64,000 bases of DNA, from the NCBI GenBank assembly GCA_006503535.1, contig QYRS01000007.1, forward strand, positions 1,116,001 through 1,180,000, read 5' to 3'. The notes under the pieces were generated by a model. That model worked only from the letters and a program-made list of their open reading frames with translations. It did not search any database and was not told where the DNA came from. Origin of the DNA: Arthrinium phaeospermum (Eukaryota; Ascomycota; Sordariomycetes; Amphisphaeriales; Apiosporaceae). The translations under genes were made by a program, and so were the position numbers. This document shows, in pieces, positions 11,698 to 25,720 of the stretch. How positions within the stretch are numbered: position 1 is the first letter of the stretch; each line of letters begins with the position of its first letter.

Positions 11698-14600
11698 TGA
11701 CATACGCGGTTGTCACGCCAAGACGTGCTTGGTGTGCTGCAAATAGTGGCATGTAGCAGCCGCTGGCAAGGTTTAGCGAATGCAATATTGTCTTGCTCTT
11801 CGGTGCCTTGGCTGTACCAATTGGCCAGCCACTTCTGCGAAATCCTCTATGTATTGGGCGTAACCGAGTCACAAGTAACCTCGCTTACACATTCGCAATA
11901 GAGACGACGAATGAACAAGGTCACACTAGACACACTAGAGTGATGTCAGGTAACGGCATGCGGTCGGTAGGTCCGTTTCCCGAGATGACTATCGAATCCG
12001 GATCCCATGGTTGTCCCAATCTCACTAGGAATCAATAGAAGCAAAAGAGGGTGGGTGTGTGATGAAAGGCGCGTCGTTGCATCGAGCACAACAAGGTGAC
12101 AGCTACGTGCGTACTGTACGATTGACCTTGCTCTTGTTGCTTGCTGCCAGGCTCTGAACGCGGCTGGTGCGGCGCTTCTCGGCCTCGCCCCGGTCTTGCT
12201 GAGATCTTGGGAAAAAGCGGCATCTGACGTGCGTGGTAATGCCCAAATGCGGTCGTCAGATGGGTATGGTAAAGTTTTGCGCATACGTGCAGAGCAGGGA
12301 GGCCAAGGTGGCACGTTCAGCGGGATTATGATGGACGAATGGGAACCACTGGGAAATTTCTGACCAGAGACCAAGAGACCAAATTGCTGGAGGGAATTGA
12401 CGAGTTCCCGAGGTACGCAGGTTTGCAAGTGAAGATAATGTAGCATTGCGAGTGGGGTTGGCGCCTTTTTTTCTGCGTTGCACTGCAACGGCGCGGCGCG
12501 TCCAGTCCATAGTTCCGACTACCTAATGTTAGCTTATTGAGTACTCAAAAGCTGTCTCAACAACTAATACGAACAGCTGGTTCGAAATGACTCGGCAGTT
12601 CCATGGCAAGCTGCACAATACGACAATGGCCCGGACCGGTTTGACATTCCACTGTTCAGTATCGTGTCGAAGCTGTCGACAGAGTTGCCCACCCGACTCG
12701 TGCTGAATGCGGCTGAGGCAATCAACGTCACCGAGTAAGTGGGGCGGAGGAAATATGGGTTTTGCGAGTCAGCAAGGTCAAGACAGGTGAGACCTCGTCG
12801 AGCTGGTGTGCGGAGATGAATGGACAGCGATGAGCTCCTCGACGTGACGTGAGACTTCCTCGGTAGACGTAGACAGGGTCAGGGTGTAGCGTAGGGCTAC
12901 CAAGTACGTGTGTCTCGAGGTGGTCTCGTCGTGTGCGCGTGCGCTTTCTGGAAGCGTTGTTAGAATGCGTCAATCCTCCACCCTGTACGACCGTGCTGGG
13001 CGTCTGGGACCCGCAATTGGGCTTCCGACAGACACAATAGTGCCTACCTTAGTCGTCAAGCGTGCCGGGAAAAGGAACCCTGAAGGCTTAATACGGACGA
13101 TCCATGGTTGCAAGATATCAGGATACAACTGCCAGGGACCCCCAACGGGCTTAGTGGCACGTCATTACGCCCACGCCCTTCCGAAGCGAGCAGCGGTAAG
13201 TAACCGGTTTGCGGGCGATCATTGGAAACCTTGGGCCCTACTGAGATCATCCCAAACTTCTGTCCTGTCAACCCTCTTTTCCGCGCTGATCATATGTATA
13301 GGACGGGTCGTTATAGGGCTGGGGTTAGGGTAGCATCTGCCATAACGAGTGTCGGAGATAATGTCTGAAAATGGCAAGCGCCCGTTGGGCGGATCGACGC
13401 GAACATGGCAGGTCGCACCCATTCTGGGACCCCGTACTTGCAAGCCTCGAGGTGTACAATAACACTGTCCATCTTTGCACAGGACGAGAGAGACAGGGCT
13501 ATGCGGCGCGTCGAGTTCGAGCTGTACAGAAATGAAACCTCGCGTGGGGAACAAACGCCCCGGAGAGCCTTCCGTCGACCAATTGCACGCCGAGGATCCG
13601 CCTGCGATGCAGCTTTGACAGCTGCGACACGCGACACCGAGGTCAAGTTGTACGTAAGAAGGGGTAGATGACTGTGCACCTAGATATTGCACAGTACTAT
13701 ACAGGGCCGATCTCAGCTGGAGAATGGCTGGTTGATAGAACATACGTAGGCGTATACTTCTGCTGCCACTAGCATGGTGTTTTCTGGCTTGCACGACTGT
13801 AGACCATGATGCTAAGGTAATAAAAGACCCAGGGATGCCACTAGCCCTCTCTACCGCCCCCACAACTAAAACCTTACCACACCGAATCCTGGATAAGGTT
13901 GAATGACAGAGGGTCATCGGCAGTAGAAAGTGGCGTCGATAGTGGGTTGATAGATTTCCCAGCATCTGGGTCGACCTGCACAGGCAGGCCCTGGAGGCTT
14001 TGGGGCTGAGTTCAAGGACGTGCGAGAAATCGAACCTCACCCGAAAACCATCGTAGACATGGGATGCATCAAATACCGGAGCCGTGCCGGGGAATGGTCC
14101 AACTGTCGCTCCGAAATTGGACAGTGTAACACAATACTCTGGTCAAGCTTGGTTTGTGGTTGGTAGGCAATGATATTCGACCGGGCTTGGTGATTGAAGC
14201 CGTGGTGACAGACTCAGGGGGGCTTTGTGCCATCCGACGATGCGAAACGTCCAATTGCATGGGTCGAGCTTGGTGCAGACATCTGCAACAGGGTCTTCTG
14301 CCTCGTTTGGCTACTGTGTGTGGAGCCCAGATGCCATTCGAGGTTCCGTAAACGATCTTCACCCCGATGGGAGAATAGATAGCATCCTCTCACCTCGGCT
14401 GTTGTATTGAAGTTGGACATGTCCGAAAATAGCTCCCGATGATGCTTCTCGGGGAGCCACACCTACACAGAGCAACGGCTGTTCCGATGCTCCAGAGGCC
14501 AAGCTTGACCATTGGGTTTCATTATTACTTGACAATGGTAGTGGCGTAGGAAGATGGCCAATCTCATATCCACAGACATTAGATATGTACACCGTAATGC

Positions 14601-16477
14601 TACGTCAGACTTCGCACTCACCCGGACATCCCTGCATCTGGAGCTCCAGCCACCAGAAAACTCGGTCGACGGGCGAAACTGCCTATCGTCTGAAAGCCAC
14701 AGTTAGCCTGGGGAATTAACTCGGAGGCAATGTGCGGATATGATCATCAACAGGCAACCTGGTTTATCGCCAGGCTGTGCCCCCATCAAAAGACTGGGCG
14801 ACTGGCCACGGAGCACATGAGGATCCGCCCCCTGGCACCCTCTTCTGAAGGACCTGTCACCTGTGCTTTCATTACCTTGTTAGCATGAATGATCGCTGCT
14901 GGCTTCAGTCAACAGTGTCGTGTCGATCTCGCCAACCCGCACTTGGACACGAGATGAGCGGCCGTTGGGTGGATCGCTGCCCGGGTTCAGGGAACTTGCC
15001 CGAGCATGGACTCCAACGACACCAGTCGAACATCAGACGACGACTGTCGACGACGGGGAATCCCAGGATTAGATCGGCCTCGATGTAAAACCCGGTTTCC
15101 ACCGTTATTTGTGCGTCTTGACTATCGAGCCCTGCAGGTGTGGCACCGGGGTGTGAGCAGAGCGATGGCTTATCTGCGTGGCAAGACGTCAGGTTCTGTA
15201 GACGGATCGCCTTCCCCTAGTCAAAAAACCGTTTTGGTAGACAGACATGCCCATCCACAAAGTTGGCTTCTTTGGTTCCAAGGGATCACATGGCTTGCGT
15301 GTTCGGCGAGCCAGTGTACCCAAGGAGATTGGTACCTGAAAGGTAAAATGATTCGATGTCCCTACACGCGGAAGGCCTCATTGGTTCGAGAGCTAGTCCC
15401 GTTGCCAGCAAATACTGCAACTGTCTTCATTTGGGGCAATCTCTTCCACATCACCGTGGCCCCCTGGTGGATCTTTAGGGAGACGAACCCTACGTCCGCG
15501 AATAAGTTCATCTGATACGATGAACTGCGGGGACGCCTTGACAAAGCGGCTAATCACAGATGGTGTAGTAGTACGTAACATCAGATGCAGGCTTCGGTGC
15601 AAAGGTGCGCTGGTACCGGATGGTTGGGGGTTGGGTTCGTGTTTCCTTGCACCCAAGCAAGGTGCTAATGCATCCAGAGACACGGACACACCCCATACAA
15701 TGCAGCTACTGGGCACCATGTGTCGTCAGCACCGCAATTATCGGTGTTTGATACCAATCCCCTGACCGTGTGCGTACAGATGTATCCGCAGCAAGGTACG
15801 AGGTTGGGCATGAAGAGGCAATTCTCGAATGACGTGTCGTGGTGCTCGATCTGTATGATTTCCTGACTGTACTGCATCGATGTTGTAGCGGAGAGACGCT
15901 TGGTCGAGTTCGTGGTAGCCAAGTCTGCAATTCCGCTTGCAGAGTGTTGGCGAAGATCGAGTCTTAGTGGCTAAGGGGTGTGCGCCAAGAACAGCCCGAT
16001 GTTGTATGGGAATCCAGAAAATAAACGTTCACACCAAGCCCGAGACATGAATGTAGTAGTCGGCACTTTTTTTTTGTTTTGTTTTGATCGAAGGTAACGT
16101 AGGTAGGGACTGATGGGCGCGTAACCGAAGAATGACAGATCTTGGACTTGGAGTTGGTGGATTCCGGGCGCTGGAAAAAGTCTGACGGTAAAGGTGTCTT
16201 CCTATCTCCTCGCAATGCACTTGGCAGTGTGTGATTACAGTAGTACATACAGCCCTGCGGCTGCCCTGGCTGTCACCTTGTTCATATCGACTTCCCATGC
16301 TACATACCTAGACGGGGAAAAAACCACGCTTTCTCAGCGCAACAATAGGAGGTTTCTGGCAATTATACTGAATTAGGGGGGATGTACTGAAATAAATAAG
16401 AATTCTAATGTCAGTTTTGTTAACAGCATGAATGAGAACAATTGCGAAGTGATTCTAGGTCGGATGCTGTATGTAGG

Positions 16478-16830
16478 AGGTACCTGCCTACCTCTCACTA
16501 CTCAACTAAATCCTGACAAATCTTGGAGTCTGTCTTGGAAAACTGGCAGGTAGTACCTGCCTCCTAGCATCAACCTTAACAACAACTGATCTTGGTACAC
16601 TAAGGCAGGTTTCCCGCCTGTATTCCAAAATCCCTTGAATGTTGGAGGCAACAAACGCGGTAACGTACCTTCCATTCACATTACATGGATCAAATGGTTT
16701 GATGCTCGAAGTCCTGACGCTAGGTTGGATCTAGACCCTGTTCATGAGCTCCTGCTTACTTGCCTGCTTGCAGGTACCTAATTCTGTCGACACTAGATAC
16801 CTACATACCTACCAGGTATGCACGCAAAAT
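16478..16830. repeat. Cluster of ACCTGCC/GGCAGGT motifs
   Basis: Several copies of TACCTGCC or its complement occur in 350 bp, including a perfect 8+8 palindrome with one base between the arms (16545-16561) and a second gcctgc/gcaggt pair near 16765. Similar GTAGGTAGG/CCTACCTACC runs appear again at about 23127-23360. They could be footprints of a small dispersed repeat or recurrent factor sites. Confidence 0.45.
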
Positions 16831-17671
16831 GTATATGTAGTTGTCATCCCAACTCCTTTAAGACAACCCAATGCATTGGAGATACATTTCAAGCCTTGCA
16901 TATAATACTGATACCTCATATTTGCTTGCCCATATTTACTCGGATCCTTGAATAAAGCAGCAGACATATGCAATGCTGCCTATACCCACCCAGCCTGCTT
17001 CTATTATCCATTTCGGCGCTTTAACTTGGTGGAAAGGCTGATGATTAATGCAGTGATGCTGTATTTCTATCTATATCGTATGTCTAGCGGTCCAATCCAA
17101 CCAGTGTTCTTCCTTGATCACGGCACCAAGCCGCTATTATTACTATTGCTGTAAGGCCGTGTTTCTTTTTTGGTGGGTGAGAAGAGACTTGGGATGTGAA
17201 GGACAAGGCCTAGGAGCCGGTTTAGTTGGGACAAGTCAAGAATGAAGTCCCGGGTATCATGTCCAAGAGAGCTTTTCCCCCCCCTCCAATTCCGCGCAAA
17301 AACAAAGTAAAAAGCATATATCCACCGTCCGCGCAGTCACCACGACTGCTATGCTGTTGGGAAACCATGATCCTCCAACACTCTTTGAACGCCAGCACAT
17401 ACTCCTGTGTCCATGCAAAACCCGAATAATGCCCGATACTTTTGCGTACAAAAGAGATCCTGGTCCGCCTTGTTTGGTCTGGGTCCAACGAATCTCGAGA
17501 CAGTAAGGAAAATGACAAAGCCCAGCCAGCAGCCCCAGAGCCCGTCGGCGGCCGCCCTGCGAGTAGGATAATTATAACTATAATTGTACCCAGGGGTAGA
17601 CATAACAAATGTGCAGAAACAGTAGAAAACAACGTGATGGGAGTGGATCGCGTATCGGGCACGGCCAATGC

Positions 17672-19436
17672 TCAGGCGCCTTGGCTATACTTCTGGTCGG
17701 CGAGATGACCAGAAAAGCCGGATCCGTTGAAAGATCCAGTTTCCGGCATGCTGGTTCCTAGTGGCGTCCGCATTCCGGAGAGCCCGTGTCTCGAATCGTT
17801 GTCCGTTACTCCAGCGCTACTGTAGGGCCCGGGGTGAGACATGAAGTCGTTGCCTGTAGCATAGCCTGGCTGTTGCGAACCACTGCCTGGGTACCCTGAG
17901 CCGGCGCCGATGGTGTACGCATTATCGATGGGTGATCCGGTACTAGATGTCGGTGTGTCGGTGGGGAGGCCTCCTACACGTGGCGATGTGCTAGAGTCAT
18001 GGGGGCTCGAGGACTGCAGACCCTGCTGTGAGGTCGTGTCCATCGGGGGTAGGCCGTGGGGAGACGGATTCGGCATGGCAAAGGTGAAATTCGAGCTCTG
18101 TGGCGAGAACTGGGATTGCCCGGGGAAACCACCGAAGTTGAAGGGCGACATGCTAGGTGATCGGCCCCCCGGGAACTGAGGCGTCAGGGGTCCGTTATAC
18201 AGTGGCTGCACTCGTTGTGGGCCAGGGGGTCCCATAGGCTGTTGGCTATCGCGGAAGGCTACCTGCATGGGGTTTCCCATGTGGGGGCCGCTGTGGGTGG
18301 CATATGTCGGACTCGAAGTCATCCCTCCGTGAGGAAGTGAATATGGCGGCGCAGTTGTGTGGAGAGTCGGGGGGAAGTTGGCGTATGAGGTGGCTCCCGT
18401 GATCGGCGAAGGGGAAGGATTGCTGTATCCTGTGGAGGACGTTCGCTGCCTCTTCGCAGATCCTGCATCGGAAATCATGCTATCATAAGGCACGTCCTCC
18501 TGTACGTCGCCTTTCAAATGCCTGGCAACGTCGTGGTTTCGCTTTTTCACTGTGACCTGCCGCGAATCCTTGCGTAACCGGATCCTAACACCCTGGTCGC
18601 TAAAGGATCGAGTCATGAATGTCGATTCGGCCATGCCCGGAAATGTGCGCGCGGTGTGGACTTGGAAGGGTTTCGAATGGATGTTGCAGATTGTAATCCA
18701 GCTGCCGTCGAACCCGGCAGTCTCGATGCGACTTTCGCTCCGGTTTTCCTCCATGGTCATCAAGGTGAACCGGATCCGATACCAACCCTCTTTCTTAACT
18801 GTGAGGTCGGGGAAGATGAAAAATCCACTGTCGCGATTGTCTGTGTCTTTTAACCGGTGAAGCGAGGAGACAGTCGAGCCAGCCATATATGCGCCGATTG
18901 TTTTAGACTCTTCGTCTCTGGTATCTCTGTCGCCACCATCTTTTGGGGTCGTTTTGCCAGATGGCACCAGTTCGAGGAATGCGATCAAAATCAGGTAAGG
19001 GTCTATCATCGTCAGTTAGCTGGATGCTCTGCCCTGTAACAGAAAAGGAAATCGACATACTTTGCAGGAACAAGCGATTCCGATCTTGATCCGCGGGGAC
19101 AACCAATTCCACAATCGGTGGCGGGTCAATCGGCTTCTTGTCTGCAGAGTGGTGTTAGCATGCCATGTAGGAAGACTCCGAGTTGATTAGAGGAATCTTA
19201 CCTTTCTCTTTTCCGAGGGCAACCTTTCCCCGTTCAGGCTCTTGCCTGACTTCAAGATGGTATCCAGAATACAGCGGTGGACTAAGAAAAGCACATGTTA
19301 GCTCGGAATCAGCAAGTCCGAAGGGATTTACTTACCTGGATGGAAGGGTCTGGTGGTCCATAACGGATCCAAGTTGTGTATATGAAGGGGCCGGCGGCAT
19401 CTGGGCCCATTGGGTCGGGTACTGGTTGTTGTCCAT
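17672..19436 (-). CDS. vosA: Velvet-domain regulator, VosA-like, 530 aa, four exons
   Basis: This is a nuclear DNA-binding regulator of the velvet family. In Aspergillus, VosA, with its partner VelB, controls spore viability, trehalose accumulation and repression of conidiation genes. Exons are 19336-19436, 19202-19281, 19061-19141 and 17672-19002. Introns of 54, 60 and 58 bp all keep the frame. The velvet domain covers about residues 40-236: YSGYHLEVRQEPERG, KKPIDPPPIVELVVP, STVSSLHRLKDTDN, FPDLTVKKEGWYRIRF and FPGMAESTFMTRSFSDQGV. The last motif, and the position of the domain at the N terminus followed by a long tail, fit VosA better than VelB (FPGVVEST type), VelC or VeA. The 290-residue tail is rich in Pro, Ser, Gly and Gln, as in VosA activation regions, with an AKRQR patch near residue 270 as a possible nuclear signal. 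At 530 aa it is longer than the roughly 430 aa Aspergillus protein. There is no frame break. Confidence 0.88.
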
Positions 19437-22400
19437 CTTACGTCTTGTCGACGAAGTTAGAATGACACCACTGGTACGCGAACCAGCTGGTCTCTTGGTC
19501 TGCTATAAATCGTACTGCGTCTTTGTACCAGACTAGGTATCGAGCTGTAGCTGGCTAGAGTGTGCAAGTAGCTGCAGCGAAGACGGGCTTCAAGTCAGTT
19601 AGCGTGCCGTTGCGAAGATGAGTCTGGGTGAAGGCGCTTGGTAGAACGGAGAGGCCCTTGGTCGAAACGAAGAAGTAAAAAAGAATGAAGTGGCAGGAGG
19701 AAAGATGGTACCTTTGTACTTCGCGGTCCAAAAGGAAAAAAACCCCAGAACACAACTTTAGTGGTAAAAGCTTAAGCTGCGTCTATCTCCGATCTATCTC
19801 CACGTGCAATGAGCCCCAGTTCGAATCAACCAGGTCTCCGTGGACGTGGAAGTGGTCCCTCTGTGCAGCGCGGAAGACGTGATAGGGTGGATGGCGATAA
19901 CCGCGAGGTTAATTCAGCCGCAAAGCCAGGGAGAAACCCACGCTTTCCAGATCAGAATCGAACTCTAATCTTGAGAAAAAGAAGAGCAGCGTGGAAAGCT
20001 GCCTCCGGTCGTGCCCTAAAGGAACAGTCCACAGGTCAGAACAGATGAATAAAATGGCAAAGAGTTGATGCGAGCCGAGGGATGGAGGCCCCGTCGTTGT
20101 TGCAACAGATGTCAGGGAAGAAAGACTCGACTCACTGGTTTCGATGTTGTCTGAGGACCAGGAAGGTGCGAATTTGTCTTGGTGCCTTTCCCCCACTTGC
20201 CAAATGCAATGCTCAATGAACCGAGTACCTAAGAAAGGTGTGTAGGCAGACAGATCAGGCAGTTTGGAAAGAGAATGGTGTGTTTGCGACTTTCAACTCT
20301 GGAACTTCGACTGCCAGGTCTCCAACTCGAATATCCAACACGATCTTCCTCCGAGTCGATAAATGAGCGTGGTGTAGGACTGGTAAGAATGCAGCCAATA
20401 ATGTCCGGTCGTTCCAAAATCAATCCAACTCTTAACAGTCTCCAAGATCTTCTCGAACTTGTAACCATTCAGACACACCCAGAAACGGTTATGCGCCCAA
20501 AGATCTGAGACTGGTGATGGTGTTGACCTTGGCCAGTTCGATGAAGTGGCGCGCGGGTTGAACACTTGCTCGGTGGTGCTAACCACTGACAGAGGCTCTT
20601 GGTAGATGGTGGCAGCCCAAGGATGCCCTGGCTGTCCCAGATCCAACTTCGCGAGAGTACCAGGTGGTGAAAAGAGTGTATAGCGAGCGAATCAATGACT
20701 CCGCGGCGCAAGAGCAAGGTTCGAGATGCTTGGTGGTAAAAGGTACTGAGAAGATACAGCGCTCTTGTTTTGGGAAAGGCCAGGATGTGTCGAGGGGCAA
20801 TGAGGATTGCGGTACGAGGAAGTGGTCGAGTTAACCGTGGTCCAGATATCCTTGGGGTTGAAGTCAAGTCTTTGCTACTATATGAAATAGACAGGTGATA
20901 GACTTTGGATAGACCGTGGGAGGATTGGACGTAAAGTACCAAAGGTGAAGCTGGCAGAAAAGCGTACGCTCCCCGGCGCAAGACAGAGGAGGTTGCAAAT
21001 GACGAAGGAATTGAGTTGATTGCCGACAGGGGGGTGTGCCGCGTTGAGAAGCAGCGGTGGAGTGTGGGCAGAAAGTAGAGCACGGAATGTGACAATCGTG
21101 GATCCGATGGGCTCCTGTTCACCAAATACGTAGACTAGGTCGAACAGGACTGCGACAGGTACACTCGGTGAGAGGGAGTGAGAGAGAGAGAGGAGAGGAA
21201 GGGGAGGGACCTTGTGGCGTGGATACTGTGGATGGGGGTGTGGGCGTATAATTGCGAATCGAGTCGAGTTGACAGAGTCAAGTGAGTCGAGCCCAGTGTG
21301 GGGAGTGCTTCCGGCCTTGAACTGCTCGTAAAGGCTAGGCTGGATGTAGGCGGGAGCTGTCAGTGGCTAAGAGTAAAGACTGACCCTGAACTGGACATGC
21401 CGCGAAGGCTTGATAGCGGGTTCGATGATCCAGTACTTATAACGGATTTGCATATGATGGCCGCCTGTCCAGGAGGAGTGTGGGGTTGACCATTGGGATG
21501 AGATTCGGGAGATTTAGACTGGGGCTAGGGTGTCGATGATTTCCCTGGATCATTGGATGCAACTGTACTTGGGGGGGCCGTTGCACTATCTCTTGTCCCC
21601 GTAAGTAATAATGGAGTGGTCTGCTCACTGTGATAGTCGCTAATTTAGGAACGAAAAGAGAGGACACTGAGGAAGGGCTAGAGAGCTGTCAGTGAGCGCC
21701 ATCACCGCAGTATTGATGAAGCGCCCCCCACTGCTCTTTTACGTGGGGGAACGAACCACCGGAGGGGATGTCAGTTCATCAAATAAGGAGGGTCTTCTTG
21801 TACTTACACACCAGTTCGTCAGCAGCGTCTACCTGAGGGCTTGGTGGATAGCACTTAGCCCTGGGGCGACGGTCTGGTCTACCGTCTCGTACACTGCCGC
21901 AAGTCTCAATGACCGGTGGTGGCGACGGTACTAACGTAGCTCCCGCGGATTAGGTAGTCAACGGCGAACATCAAATGAGGACAGCAACCGTCAAACGGCG
22001 TGAACCTTGTCAATAACCTCCTTCGAGAAGAGTTCCACGACCAAGCATGGGCCGTTTCTTCTGGAAGACCTATCTATGTCCGCTTATTACGACCACAGAT
22101 GACCGTCCTGGGGATACGACCGTTACGCTTGTGATGTGCGCTAGCGGATGACTAAGTGGCTACAGACTCCGAGATGGAATGGAGAGCAACGGCGGTGGTG
22201 GTGTGTTCGTTCGTGGCTGATGGGTGGTCCGCGATGGACCAATGCGGAATTGCACTTTGGAAAACAGGCCAAAAGCACTCACTCGCTTGAAAGCGAAAGA
22301 GAGAGAGAAAGGGTGAGAGACGAAGATTGCCACAGCGCCTTCAGGAGCTTGCTTTGGGGGTGGATTCGACAGAGAAAGAGAGCGAGAGAGAGTCGCGCGG

Positions 22401-25400
22401 TTTGTCAAGAGATGGATCCGGTACAGCGCGGGAGTCTGTCTCTGCTGGAGGTGAACAGGTCAAGAGGTACGCATGTATCCAAAGTGACTATCAGCAAAAG
22501 GCAATAATCCAGTCATGAAGATCTACAAGCTGGGGAAGTATTCCGGGTATGGGCCCAGGACCAGCACGAAGGTCGCTGTACCTCGAGAGCCAGACGAGGT
22601 CCCACAGTATTGCAACCTAGGGCAGGGAGGGAGACGAGGCCGATGGGTGCAGGAAGCGCATCTACTGTATACAACAACATGCCTGCGAGAGAGATGGAAT
22701 AGTACCGATACTTTAGCAACTAGCATCGCATCCAACGTCAATACTTGGAGGTATGGTACTCGACATTGGTGACCGGGGGGGCCATTTCTTTGCGAATCAG
22801 GACAGCAGGGGGGCCTGTAGCTCTTGATGCGTGTGCAGGGGCTGAGAAAATCAACAGGGCCTGCCTGGCTCATTTGTCTGTGCGGATAACGGGGATTGGT
22901 GAAGCCGCAGTTGTGCTGTTGCCGCAAGGCTCAGACCACCTTTACCCAGGTTAATCTGCCAAAAAAGACCCCATGGACCATGAGACACGTACAAGCAGGC
23001 AATGGAATCAGAATTGTATTGTATCGACGTGCCGAGCCCGCATCTTTGCGTCGAGTCAAGCTTGAGTCGAGACCGACCAGTCCAGCTAGCCGAGAGCTGA
23101 GCTCCGGCGTTGCTTCAGGACCCTTTAGGTAGGTAGGTGGGTGAGAGATATCAAACGCGTCGGTTGGCGACGGGCAGGTGCGCGTTGACATGCTCGAGAC
23201 GAGATTAAACAGGATGTGAAGTACATACATGCAAACGGGCATTAATGCAAGGCTAGAAAGCTACCAGAAAACCTTATTACTTCCAATACTTGCCTGCTTG
23301 CCTGCTTGCCTCACACATCCATGGTTCAGTCTCGTGCTGTGCAGCAGGTACCTACCTACCTACCTCTATGCTCGTTCGTAATACATGACCCGTCAAGGGC
23401 CCTTTCCCGTCAGTTATTCAAGCATAAAAGCAGTGCCCCCCGCAGACCCGAATGCACAGACATTCCGGCACGTTTAACCAACCAACAAGCAATGCGAAAC
23501 GAAACGCATGACGGACTGGCAACCAGGTCCTCCAGACAAACAGCATCTCATCCCATCGGTAGCTGAAGCCCTCTTGACTGTTGCCAGCAGGCCTGGAATG
23601 AAGTCACAGTTACGGACAACACACACGATCTACTCGGCGAAAGCCTCGTAAGGCCCCAAAAGAGATAGCAAAGACGCCGCCCCACTGATGTCGAAGACGA
23701 TACCACGTAGCAATTACAGGTAGTGGACTTATGTGTGTACTAAACCACCTGGCCTTCACAGTTGTACTCGCAGTAGCGTACAATTCGATACAATAATAGC
23801 AAAAAGTCCAATCTGTGCATTGGTGGGGTGCTTCCTAAAATTGTGCCTAACATGGACAAGGACCTGGAGTTTTAACGGACGACTTGAAGTCGCTAAGCGC
23901 GGTCAAAGATGCCCGCCTGCCCGCCCCGGCTCGTCGCCTTTTGACCGCTACTGGCAGGCGGGATGCCCCCATCCATGTAACCTGCACCGGGTTCAATTAT
24001 TTACTGCTGGTCGGCATCGGATGTTGTTGATCCTATCTGCTCATCCAGCATTGGGAGCAGCCGCATGCAGATACCGCAGTCGGGGGAGAGAGCCCAAGTG
24101 CGCGTGTCTAAAATTGGCACTGGCGTGCAGCACCTCCAGTCTGGAAGCGGTGCCGAGAGGCTAGAGCTGGCTAGAGGACGTCAAGCCGACCGGGATGTCC
24201 TGGAAATTGTCCGCCCGCCTAGTGTCAATTGAGTGGCCCCTGGAAGGCCTGATGATCAAAATTCAGCACCGAGTCCTTTCCCCTTCGGTTCTCTTCCTCT
24301 TCATTTTCTGCATGCATTCTCATGTTCACCCTGTTCACTGACGACATGACGACATTCATGGCATGCCACGGCATTTCGTGGTGCTCGATCGCTACGAATG
24401 CGACGTAGACCTCAGCATCGAGCCTTGGGAAGGATCGGTCCTTCATCACATAGGTCAGCAGATAATGTCGTACCAGACTGACGATCTCCTGCATCGTCGT
24501 CATCAACTGGACCATGGTCCTCTTGGTTGTCGTCTTTGGCTGGACAATGAAAGGGTGCCGGCTAAAAGAAAGTTCAAATCAAAGTTGCTTTTGATGGGAT
24601 GACAGCTCGGGGCCAGCTCGGCAGCCAGGCCGATGTTCTAGAGTGGGTTTAGAAGCTTCTGTTGCTCTCCCGTCCCATTTTCAATCTTAATGACGGCTAA
24701 GGTACACCTGCCAACCTTGTCCCCCCTCCAAGACATCACTTCACTTCACGCAGGGATGCGCAGGAGGAAGGAAGAGAGCAAGAGAAAAGACGAAAAGAAA
24801 AATCCAGCAGTAAACCTGTCGCCGCATGTTCCGTTTGCTCACACACACTGCGCTGCTTTGGATTCTTCGCGATACGTTGAGTCGCAGCCTTCTGGTTTTC
24901 TTCTTTGCGTCGTTTTCTACAGTATTGCCTGCGATGACCCGCTCCCAATCCGGCCAATAAATTCCCCTTGGGGTTTGACACGACTTGGCAGCAGGCGAGA
25001 CGAAACAAGGGCCAACCTGTATGATGATCATTTGGGCGGGGGTGTTCGGCGGCAGGCGCTGTGGGCTGCCTGTGCGATCAAGGGTCTAGGTTATCCTGTA
25101 AGCTAGCTGCGTGGTGCCCCGAACCAGCCTGCATTTCTTGCTGCAGCCCAATTACTTCCGCCCAGTACCTACCCTGCTGCGTGCTTCGAGTTTACGGGCG
25201 AGCTGGTTAACTCTGCCGCTCAACGGGAACTTCGTACATAGCTTGAAATGTATCCTACTGTAGGTAGTATTGCCTCTAACCTCAATTGATCGTAACGGCG
25301 CCTACGTGGGAGGCTACAGAACATAAGTACATGATGTACGTATGTACTGAGACCAACTGATCGAAATGGTAACGGGGGTTCTGACAGTGAGGCATCAGTG

Positions 25401-25697
25401 AGCTATATTGAAGGTGATGATAGTAGGTAACCAACCATGTTTCTCGAGCTAATATTGAGAAGTACTTCAAATTAGCATGTAGCCACGGAATATACACTAC
25501 TTGGTAGGTATCTTGGTTGCTCGCCGGTCAATCGCAATCGAGGATCTAACATCGGGGCATTTCAGTCAAAACGGACGGACGGCCGGCCAAGCCAAGTCCA
25601 AGTTGTCTATTTTAATTTATGTTCTACAGTCGAATCTTGGTTCTCGCCTAATTGACATGTAGCATCGATGATGCATTGATTTGATCGTCCCTCTCCC

Positions 25698-25720
25698 ACA
25701 TACACACACACACACACAGA
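25698..25720 (+). repeat. (CA)n microsatellite
   Basis: A run of about nine ca dinucleotides is followed by gagag in non-coding DNA. Confidence 0.8.

Larger units (their letters stand above)
7576..17671. other. 10 kb stretch without a recognisable gene
   Basis: Base composition is ordinary (about half GC), so this is not RIP-type DNA. Open frames exist, the longest being 273 codons on the minus strand at 13219-14040 and 169 codons on the plus strand at 15006-15515. None has a family motif or a convincing intron-exon extension, and they read like chance frames. It contains a GGGAT repeat near 11674-11697 and a cluster of GGCAGGTA/TACCTGCC motifs at 16478-16830. The part next to 17.6 kb is the 3' flank of the velvet gene. 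Non-coding RNAs or fast-evolving small secreted proteins could be hidden here and cannot be seen by eye. Confidence 0.5.

Noticed and set aside
13318..13332. ggggttaggg as a telomere repeat
   Set aside because: Only one copy, internal to the sequence.
13219..14040. 273-codon minus-strand frame
   Set aside because: No family motif, erratic composition (many Arg, Ser, Cys), overlapping frames of similar length on both strands, and no supporting intron structure.
20469..21125. 218-codon minus-strand frame upstream of the velvet gene
   Set aside because: Composition is Ser/Leu/Arg/Pro-rich without motifs. It is more likely the leader or promoter of the velvet gene.
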